DNA from: Streptomyces misionensis
Lineage (GTDB): Bacteria > Actinomycetota > Actinomycetes > Streptomycetales > Streptomycetaceae
Reading direction: 5' to 3'
Assembly: GCF_900104815.1 (NCBI RefSeq)
Contig: NZ_FNTD01000004.1
Coordinates: 1,054,001 to 1,118,000 of the forward strand
DNA: 64,000 nt
Part shown: positions 58,539 through 64,000 of the stretch, piece after piece
How the letters are laid out: each line of letters starts with the position of its first letter
How positions within the stretch are numbered: the first letter of the stretch is position 1
Made by a program: the position numbers and the translations under genes
Notes under the pieces: generated by a model
Databases searched by the model: none
What the model was told of the DNA's origin: nothing
What the model saw: only the letters and a program-made list of their open reading frames with translations

Positions 58539-58786
58539 GGGACTTACGGGTGCGGCCTGCGCTTCGCCGGCCACGGCGACGGCACGCTGGCGGTGCGGGT
58601 GACCGCGTACACGCGGCGCGACGACCAGGACGCCGAGTTCCTCGCCGCCTTCCCGCAGGAGGGCTTCTCCTTTGTCCGGCCGCTGCCGGGCGACCTGCCC
58701 GGGTTCGTCGACGACACGACGACGTGCGGCTGCTGGTGCGCTGCCCGGCCCTCGGCAGGGACGACGCGGCCCGGCAGCGCACGATG
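58539..58786 (+). pseudogene. Frameshifted gene relic (plus strand)
   Basis: The plus strand encodes GTYGCGLRFAGHGDGTLAV..., protein-like through DLPGFVDD near 58718, and the frame then switches at about 58720 to DVRLLVRCPALGRDDAARQRTM. A single-base indel would join the two parts. No start or upstream domain exists. The character resembles the C-terminal part of Streptomyces secreted or membrane proteins of unknown function. The gap 58418-59010 otherwise holds only the minus-strand relic below. Confidence 0.4.
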
Positions 58787-58814
58787 CCGGGCGGTCGCGA
58801 CCCCCGGTCAGGCC

Positions 58815-58970
58815 ACCGCCCGCCAACACCCGTGTCGCCGATGGCAGTTCGGTACAGAAAGGGCGTCCGGAGGTGAACGCGAGCGGCACCGCGACGCCGC
58901 CCGCGACGATCGCCGACGCCACCGCGCAGGCGAGCCGCGGGTGCCGGCGCGCCCAGGAGAACCGCCCCGT
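58815..58970 (-). pseudogene. N-terminal membrane-segment relic (minus strand)
   Basis: The minus strand reads TGRFSWARRHPRLACAVASA followed by IVAGGVAVPLAFTSGRPFCTELPSATRVLA, a plausible basic head, one membrane or signal segment and the start of an exported domain. No start codon or continuation is found; downstream the frame becomes noise. Opposite in direction to the relic at 58539, it may be the other part of the same broken gene, or unrelated debris. Confidence 0.4.
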
Positions 58971-59010
58971 CGTCCGCGCCGTCCCGGCGGGGGGAGCAAC
59001 CGCCGCCGTG

Positions 59011-59604
59011 TTACAGGGTGCTCGGCAGCGCGCTGCCGAGGGCTTCACGGTCGGGAGCGGTGCGCAGGGCGTCGAGGACGGCCGGGTGGGGGGCGGCGTA
59101 CAGGACCGGGTGGTCCAGCTCGCCGCGGGCCGCGTCGGGAACCCAGGCGAGCCGCTCCCTGCCGAGGGAGAACCGGGCGTCGACGCCGGGTTTGTTGCCG
59201 CGCGGGTCCTGGCGGTGCCAGGCGCCGTGGAAGCGGACGGCGACCAGGCCGTGGACGACGAGGCCGTCGCCGTCGTCGTCGCGCAGGCGCTGGTAGCACA
59301 GGGCGGTGGGGATGTCCTCGGCGCGCAGCAGGGCCGCGAGCGCGTGCGCCTTGGCGTGGCAGATGCCGGTGCGCCGGGCCAGGACGTCGGAGGCGCGCCA
59401 GGTGACGCGTGGATCGCCGGTGTCGGCGGAGTGCGGGACGGTGTCGCGCACGAACTCATAGGCGAGGCGCGCATAGGCATACGAGTCGGCGGCATCGGCG
59501 GCCAGCCGGGCGGCCGTCTCCCGCACCACCGGGTGCTGGTGGTCGATGGCCTCGTCGGCGGCCAGATACGCGGAGAGGTCGGCGGTTTCCTGGATCAGCT
59601 GCAT
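59011..59604 (-). CDS. Transglutaminase-like cysteine protease-fold protein
   Basis: A 197-aa protein from ATG 59604; an upstream in-frame ATG at 59631 is possible. The transglutaminase-core triad is visible: Cys in ARRTGICHAKAHALAALLRAEDIPT, His in GLVVHGLVAVRFHGAWHRQDPRG and an Asp in that loop region. The leading YAYARLAYEFVRDTVPHSADT section is the normal approach helix. Members are peptidases or transamidating enzymes of unknown function. The promoter is strong (TTGACT-N18-TATGCT) and the mRNA probably leaderless. Confidence 0.87.
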   Translation of the reverse strand: MQLIQETADLSAYLAADEAIDHQHPVVRETAARLAADAADSYAYARLAYEFVRDTVPHSADTGDPRVTWRASDVLARRTGICHAKAHALAALLRAEDIPTALCYQRLRDDDGDGLVVHGLVAVRFHGAWHRQDPRGNKPGVDARFSLGRERLAWVPDAARGELDHPVLYAAPHPAVLDALRTAPDREALGSALPSTL

Positions 59605-59612
59605 GCCCGCAG

Positions 59613-59642
59613 AGCATAGGAATGCGATCACCCGACAGTCAA
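59613..59642 (-). promoter_or_regulatory. HrdB-like promoter of the transglutaminase gene
   Basis: On the minus strand TTGACT (59637-59642) and TATGCT (59613-59618) are 18 bp apart, close to the vegetative consensus. The ATG at 59604 lies about nine bases past the -10, so the mRNA start falls at or one to two bases before the start codon, giving a leaderless transcript. Confidence 0.65.
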
Positions 59643-59682
59643 TGACTTTTCAGGTGACCGCATACCTATGCATTCTCGCGGA

Positions 59683-60753
59683 CTAGCGCGCCATCTCCTC
59701 CTTGACGGCCGCCACGAAGGTGTCGACGTCCTCCTCCGTGGTGTCGAAGGAGCACATCCAGCGCACGGTGCCGGCCGCCTCGTCCCAGAAGTAGAAGCGG
59801 AACCGCTTCTGCAGCCGCTCGCTGACGTCGTGCGGGAGCCGGGCGAAGACGCCGTTGGCCTGCACCGGGTAGAGGATCTCCACCCCGTGCACCGCGCGCA
59901 CGCCCTCGGCGAGCCGCTGGGCCATCTCGTTGGCGTGCCGGGCGTTGCGCAGCCACAGGTCCTTGGCCAGCAGGGCCTCCAGCTGCACGGAGACGAAGCG
60001 CATCTTGGAGGCGAGCTGCATGGACAGCTTGCGCAGGTGCTTCATCTGCCGCACGGCGTCCTGGTTGAGGACCACGACCGCCTCGCCGAACACCGCGCCG
60101 TTCTTCGTCCCGCCCAGCGAGAGGATGTCGACGCCGACCGCGTCGGTGAACGTGCGCATCGGCATGTCCAGGGAGGCGGCGGCGTTGGCTATCCGGGAGC
60201 CGTCGAGGTGCACCCGCATCCCGTGGGCGTGGGCGTGCTCGCAGATCGCGCGGATCTCGCCGGGCGTGTAGAGCGTGCCCAGCTCCGTGGACTGGGTGAT
60301 CGAGACGACCTGCGGCATCGCGCGGTGCTCGTCCTCCCAGCCCCAGGCCTGCCGGTCGATCAGCTCGGGCGTGAGCTTGCCGTCCGGCGTGGGCACGGTG
60401 AGCAGCTTCAGACCGCCCATCCGCTCGGGCGCCCCGCCCTCGTCCACGTTGATGTGCGCGCTCTCGGCACAGATCACCGCGCCCCAGCGGTCGGTGACCG
60501 CCTGGAGCGCGACCACGTTGGCGCCGGTGCCGTTGAACACCGGGAAGGCCTCCGCGGTGGCACCGAAGTGGCTGCGGATGATCCGCTGGAGGTTCTCGGT
60601 GTACTGGTCCTCGCCGTACGCCACCTGGTGGCCGCCGTTGGCCAGGGCCAGGGCGGCCAGCACCTCGGGGTGCGCTCCGGCGTAGTTGTCACTGGCGAAA
60701 CCGCGGATCTCCGGGTCGTGATGGCGACGCGCGTCGGTCCTGGGAGGGTTCAC
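59683..60753 (-). CDS. Threonine aldolase/beta-eliminating lyase-family PLP enzyme
   Basis: A 356-aa fold-type I PLP enzyme from GTG 60753, overlapping the SDR stop (GTGA). PLP-lysine context is DILSLGGTKNGAVFGEAVVVLN; substrate and cofactor residues appear in GFASDNYAGAHPEVLAAL, VFNGTGANVVAL, CAESAHINVDEGGAPE and VHLDGSRIANAA (Asp binding PLP N1). This matches low-specificity L-threonine aldolase (LtaE) type enzymes, which cleave beta-hydroxy amino acids to glycine and an aldehyde. It is translationally coupled to the SDR and DUF6421 genes, so the three probably share a pathway. Confidence 0.92.
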   Translation of the reverse strand: MNPPRTDARRHHDPEIRGFASDNYAGAHPEVLAALALANGGHQVAYGEDQYTENLQRIIRSHFGATAEAFPVFNGTGANVVALQAVTDRWGAVICAESAHINVDEGGAPERMGGLKLLTVPTPDGKLTPELIDRQAWGWEDEHRAMPQVVSITQSTELGTLYTPGEIRAICEHAHAHGMRVHLDGSRIANAAASLDMPMRTFTDAVGVDILSLGGTKNGAVFGEAVVVLNQDAVRQMKHLRKLSMQLASKMRFVSVQLEALLAKDLWLRNARHANEMAQRLAEGVRAVHGVEILYPVQANGVFARLPHDVSERLQKRFRFYFWDEAAGTVRWMCSFDTTEEDVDTFVAAVKEEMAR

Positions 60754-61514
60754 GGCTTCTCGGTCAGCCACAGACGGTTTCCGTTCACTTCGGCGGCGGA
60801 CTTGCTCCAGACGCCCTCGATGGCCTCGGCCAGGTCCTTGACGTCCGTGAAGCCCGCGAACTTCGCGTTGGGGCGTTCGGCGCGCATCGCGTCGTGCACC
60901 AGCGCCTTGACCACCAGGATCGTAGCCGCCGACGTCGGACCCTCGGCGCCCTCGGCCTTGCCCGCCTTGCGGAAGTAGTCGGCCATGGCGAGCGTCCACG
61001 CCTCGGCGGCGGCCTTGGCGGCCGAGTAGGCGGCGTTGCCCGCGGTGGGCTTGGACGCGCCGGCCGCGCTGATCAGCACGTAGCGGCCCCGGTCGCTGCG
61101 CTGCAACGCCTCGTGGAAGGCCAGCGAGGTGTGCTGCACGGTGCGCACCAGCAGCAGCTCCAGGAAGTCCCAGTCGTCCAGGCTGGTCTTGGTGAAGGTC
61201 TCGCTGCCGCGCCAGCCGCCGACCAGGTGGACCAGGCCGTCGACGCGGCCGAAGTCCTTCTCGATGTGGTCGGCCCAGTCCCGGGTGGACTGGAGGTCGA
61301 GCAGATCGACCGTGTCGCCCGTGACCGAGGCACCCCCGGAGGCGTAGCGCGCCGCGTCCACGGCCTCCGACAGCCGCTGCGGGTCGTTGTCCGCCCCCAC
61401 GACGGTCGCCCCGGCCTCGGCCAGGCGCAGCAGCGCCGCCCGGCCGGCGGGTCCGCCCGCGCCGGCCACCGCGATCACCGCACCACTGAGCGCCCCGTTC
61501 GACCCGTTCCCCAT
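60750..61514 (-). CDS. Short-chain dehydrogenase/reductase
   Basis: A 254-aa protein; ATG 61514 has GAGGGGAAG upstream, while a GTG at 61562, overlapping the DUF6421 stop, would add 16 residues. The Rossmann motif is VIAVAGAGGPAGRAALLRLAEAG (G-x3-G-x-G type), and the catalytic region is LISAAGASKPTAGNAAYSAAKAAAEAW with Ser and YxxxK. It is a normal-length classical SDR. Its position between DUF6421 and the aldolase suggests it oxidises or reduces the aldehyde or hydroxy-amino acid handled by the aldolase, but the substrate is unknown. Confidence 0.9.
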   Translation of the reverse strand: MGNGSNGALSGAVIAVAGAGGPAGRAALLRLAEAGATVVGADNDPQRLSEAVDAARYASGGASVTGDTVDLLDLQSTRDWADHIEKDFGRVDGLVHLVGGWRGSETFTKTSLDDWDFLELLLVRTVQHTSLAFHEALQRSDRGRYVLISAAGASKPTAGNAAYSAAKAAAEAWTLAMADYFRKAGKAEGAEGPTSAATILVVKALVHDAMRAERPNAKFAGFTDVKDLAEAIEGVWSKSAAEVNGNRLWLTEKP

Positions 61515-61558
61515 GATCTTCCCCTCTGCAGCCGTGTCGTGTGGTGGTACGCCGTCGC

Positions 61559-62956
61559 TCACGCGGCGATCCGCTCGGCGCTGTCCGCGGTGATGCCCTT
61601 GGTGGAGGCGATCACGTTCTTCAGTTTCTTGGACAGGGCCTCAAAGAACATGCTCAGCGGAAACTCGTCCGGAAGCACGTCGTCCACCAGCTTGCGCGGC
61701 GGGAGCGAGAGGTCGAGTGCCTCGGGGCCCTTGGCCCACTTGGAACCGGGGTGCGGGGCGAGGTAGGTGGAGACCAGCTCGTAGCCGGCGAACCAGTGCA
61801 CGAGCTTGGGGCGGTCGATGCCGTCCCGGTACAGCTTCTCGATCTCGGCGCACAGCTGGTTGGTGACCTGCGGGGCGCGCTCCCAGTCGATGGAGAGCTT
61901 GTTGTCGGTCCAGCGCAGGACATCGTGCTTGTGCAGGTAGGCGAAGAGCAGCTGGCCGCCGACGCCGTCGTAGTTGCGCACGCGGTCGCCGGTGACGGGG
62001 AAGCGGAACATGCGGTCGAAGAGCACCGCGTACTGCACGTCACGGGCCTGCGGAAGGCCGTCCGCCTGGAGCTTGACGGCCTCCTTGAAGGCGGTGAGGT
62101 CGCAGCGCAGCTCCTCCAGGCCGTACATCCAGAACGGCTGGCGCTGCTTGATCATGAACGGGTCGAACGGCAGGTCGCCGTGGCTGTGGGTGCGGTCGTG
62201 CACCATGTCCCACAGCACGAAGGCCTCTTCGCAGCGCTTCTGGTCGTGGACCATCGCGGCGATGTCCTCGGGCAGCTCGAGGCCAAGGATGTCGACGGCG
62301 GCCTCGGTGACCCGGCGGAAGCGCGCGGCCTCGCGGTCGCAGAAGATGCCACCCCAGGAGAATCGTTCCGGCGCCTCACGGACGGCGATGGTCTCCGGGA
62401 AGAGGACGGCGGAGTTGGTGTCGTAGCCCGAGGTGAAGTCCTCGAAGGCGATGCCGCAGTACAGCGGGTTGTCGTAGCGGGTGCGCTCCAGCTCGGCCAG
62501 CCAGTCGGGCCAGACCATGCGCAGCACCAGCGCCTCGAAGTTGCGGTCCGGGTTGCCGTTCTGCGTGTACATCGGGAAGACGACCAGGTGCTGGAGGCCG
62601 TCCGCGCGGCTCGCGGCGGGGTTGAAGGCCAGCAGCGAGTCCAGGAAGTCCGGCACCTGGAAGCCGCCCTCGGCCCAGCGGCGCAGGTCCTTGACGAGGG
62701 CCTCGTGGTAGGCGGCGTCGTGCGGCACCAGCGGCGACAGCCGCTCGACCGCGTCGGCGACCCGGCGGACGGCGGCCTCGGCGTCCGCCCTGGTGGGCGC
62801 GCCCTCGGCGGCGAAGTCGATCGAGCCGTCCTTCGACTGCCATGGCCGGATCTGTTCCACGGCATCCTTGAGCACGGGCCATGCGGGGTGCTCAACCACC
62901 CTGGTCTGCGAAGGAATACGACCCTCCGCACCCGACTGCACAAGAATTTCCGTCAT
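61559..62956 (-). CDS. DUF6421-family protein
   Basis: A 465-aa protein from ATG 62956, with GGAGG seven bases upstream. It is the Streptomyces DUF6421 family, a large soluble protein without signal or membrane segments. Possible catalytic-looking patches are CEEAFVLWDMVHDRTHSHGDLPFD, which carries a histidine cluster, and GIAFEDFTSGYDTNSAV, but no known active site matches. It is the first gene of the DUF6421-SDR-aldolase operon. The HSHGD cluster hints at a metal centre; function is unknown. Confidence 0.82.
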   Translation of the reverse strand: MTEILVQSGAEGRIPSQTRVVEHPAWPVLKDAVEQIRPWQSKDGSIDFAAEGAPTRADAEAAVRRVADAVERLSPLVPHDAAYHEALVKDLRRWAEGGFQVPDFLDSLLAFNPAASRADGLQHLVVFPMYTQNGNPDRNFEALVLRMVWPDWLAELERTRYDNPLYCGIAFEDFTSGYDTNSAVLFPETIAVREAPERFSWGGIFCDREAARFRRVTEAAVDILGLELPEDIAAMVHDQKRCEEAFVLWDMVHDRTHSHGDLPFDPFMIKQRQPFWMYGLEELRCDLTAFKEAVKLQADGLPQARDVQYAVLFDRMFRFPVTGDRVRNYDGVGGQLLFAYLHKHDVLRWTDNKLSIDWERAPQVTNQLCAEIEKLYRDGIDRPKLVHWFAGYELVSTYLAPHPGSKWAKGPEALDLSLPPRKLVDDVLPDEFPLSMFFEALSKKLKNVIASTKGITADSAERIAA

Positions 62957-63353
62957 TTTCCATCCTCCACGGGAGAACCTCGCGTACGGACACCGTATGC
63001 ATACCCCGATTCCCCCATCAAGAGGAGGCGCAGGAGATTTTTCTGTTCAGTGACCCTGTCGCCGACATTTTTCCTGCCGTAAACCGTGACGGCGCTCACT
63101 TCGAGCGTGCTGCCGGCCCGGCTGTCAGGGGCACGATCCGGTCGGTCAAGGACGCGGGGACTCGCCCACGCGCGGGTGACGTCGTGGAGGGGTACCGGCC
63201 AGTCGCCGCCCGGGGCGTGCCCCCGATCGCCCGCGCACATGCGGGTTCATCGCGGGTCGTGGCCGTTAGGCTGCGAGCCTGCCCGCGCGGACGACGGCGT
63301 CCGCCCGTCGCCGCGCGCGTGCCGAGCCGCCGTCGACGGAAGCGAGTCGAACC
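62957..63353 (+). promoter_or_regulatory. Divergent intergenic region; promoter of the glycerophosphodiesterase gene
   Basis: This 397-bp stretch separates two divergent genes. At 63245-63272 the plus strand has TTCATC and TAGGCT with a 16-bp spacer, a plausible promoter for the gene at 63354 with an 80-base leader. The AT-richer part at 63000-63080 lies before the DUF6421 operon. I see no further gene or repeat. Confidence 0.4.
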
Positions 63354-64000
63354 TTGAACTTCCTTACCATCGGTCACCGCGGGGTCATGGGTGTGGAGCC
63401 CGAGAACACCCTCCGTTCCTTCGCCGCCGCGCAGCGGGCCGGCCTCGACCTGATCGAACTCGATCTGCACCTGAGCAAGGACGGCGCCCTGGTCGTCATG
63501 CACGACGCCGAGGTGGACCGCACGACCGACGGCTCGGGGCCGATCGCCGAGAAGACCCTCGCCGAGCTGCGCGCGCTGGACGCGGGGCGCGGGGAACGCG
63601 TGCCGGTGTTCGAGGAGGTGCTGGACGCGGTGCCGACGCCGTTGCAGGCCGAGATCAAGGACGTGGCGGCGGCGCGGGCGCTGGCCAAGGTGATGCTGGA
63701 GCGGGACCTGGTCGGGCGGGTGGAGGTGTCCTCCTTCCACGACGAGGCGGTCGCCGAGATCGCGCGGCTGGTGCCCGGCGTGCGCACGGCGCTCATCGCC
63801 GGGCGTTACGGTCCGGAGGTGGTGGAGCGCGCCGTCGCCGTGGGCGCGCCGACGGTCTGCCTGAACATCCGCCGGCTCACCCTGGAGACCGTCGAGCACG
63901 CGCGCGCGGCCGGGTTGAGGATCATCGGCTGGGTGGTCAACACGCAGGAGCAGCTGCGGCTGGTCCGCGCGCTCGAACTGGACGGGGCGACCACCGACTT
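63354..64000 (+). CDS. Glycerophosphodiester phosphodiesterase, N-terminal part (runs off window)
   Basis: Starts at TTG 63354, with GGAAGCGAG about eight bases upstream; ATG at 63387 would remove the HRG motif and is rejected. The GDPD motifs are GHRGVMGVEPENTLRSFAAA, DLIELDLHLSKDGALVVMHDAEVDRTTDG, VPTPLQAEIK and IIGWVVNTQEQL. His14-type catalytic residues and metal Glu/Asp are present. It hydrolyses glycerophosphodiesters to glycerol-3-phosphate and an alcohol in phospholipid turnover. At least 215 residues are visible and the frame is open at the right edge. Confidence 0.93.
   Translation, partial: MNFLTIGHRGVMGVEPENTLRSFAAAQRAGLDLIELDLHLSKDGALVVMHDAEVDRTTDGSGPIAEKTLAELRALDAGRGERVPVFEEVLDAVPTPLQAEIKDVAAARALAKVMLERDLVGRVEVSSFHDEAVAEIARLVPGVRTALIAGRYGPEVVERAVAVGAPTVCLNIRRLTLETVEHARAAGLRIIGWVVNTQEQLRLVRALELDGATTD

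Noticed and set aside
1..64000. tRNA, rRNA or intact insertion sequences
   Set aside because: I looked for tRNA-like arms, terminal inverted repeats with transposase frames and rRNA motifs and saw none I could support; a computational scan (tRNAscan-SE, ISfinder) would be decisive.

Overview
The window is high-GC chromosomal DNA from an actinomycete, almost certainly a Streptomyces. Evidence: the very high G+C and strong third-position GC bias, many GTG/TTG and leaderless starts, Streptomyces-typical families (DUF6643, DUF6421, DUF6986, Rv1733c-like), mycothiol-dependent enzymes, deazaflavin-type oxidoreductases and a Trp-Trp leader peptide in front of a tryptophanyl-tRNA synthetase. I saw no rRNA, tRNA, CRISPR array or intact transposon.

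Layout. 1-9.5 kb: housekeeping and hypothetical genes (TerD-like fragment, DUF6643, MOSC protein, a beta-helix/AAA+ fusion, a large membrane hydrolase, a DeoR regulator, an SRPBCC protein). 9.7-20.0 kb: one co-directional, tightly packed operon that looks like an undescribed RiPP-type biosynthetic cluster: a 55-aa putative precursor, GC hairpins, a radical SAM/SPASM maturase, a divergent carbamoyltransferase, a PhyH dioxygenase, an MFS exporter, a CxxC flavoprotein, an SGNH protein, a 68-aa protein, a canonical carbamoyltransferase and an SxtJ-like membrane stub. 20.1-28.7 kb: methyltransferase, cysteine desulfhydrase-like PLP enzyme, ATP-binding anti-sigma-like protein, TetR/DUF4865 relic/phosphotriesterase, ROK regulator, AlkB-like dioxygenase, RsmC/RlmG-like methyltransferase. 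28.7-32.3 kb: an accessory island with gene relics around a GNAT gene, then a membrane NACHT NTPase divergent from a small protein carrying a matching RHIM-like amyloid motif, probably a defence or cell-death pair. 32.3-35.1 kb: an amino-sugar type catabolic module (class II aldolase, SIS isomerase, DeoR). 35.1-48.7 kb: small enzymes, exporters, regulators with visible operators, the trpS attenuator, geranylgeranyl-reductase-like flavoprotein, M20 peptidase, MBL protein and a P-loop/NUDIX fusion. 48.9-64 kb: ROK sugar kinase with divergent LacI regulator, DUF6986 lyase-like protein, etfBA, a flavin reductase with a cysteine-rich leader peptide, thioredoxin, acyltransferase, transglutaminase-like protein, an aldolase/SDR/DUF6421 gene set and the start of a glycerophosphodiesterase.

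How genes work together. In the candidate cluster, the radical SAM enzyme probably modifies the 55-aa peptide; the dioxygenase could supply hydroxyls, the two carbamoyltransferases could carbamoylate them, the CxxC flavoprotein could handle thiol/disulfide chemistry, and the MFS protein could export the product. This is inference from gene content; no product class I know matches the full set. The NACHT protein and its divergent partner share an IQAG-type motif, the arrangement described for bacterial amyloid signalling. Several regulatory devices can be read from the sequence: Trp attenuation of trpS, a probable Cys-sensing leader for the flavin reductase, and palindromic operators beside TetR and LacI genes.
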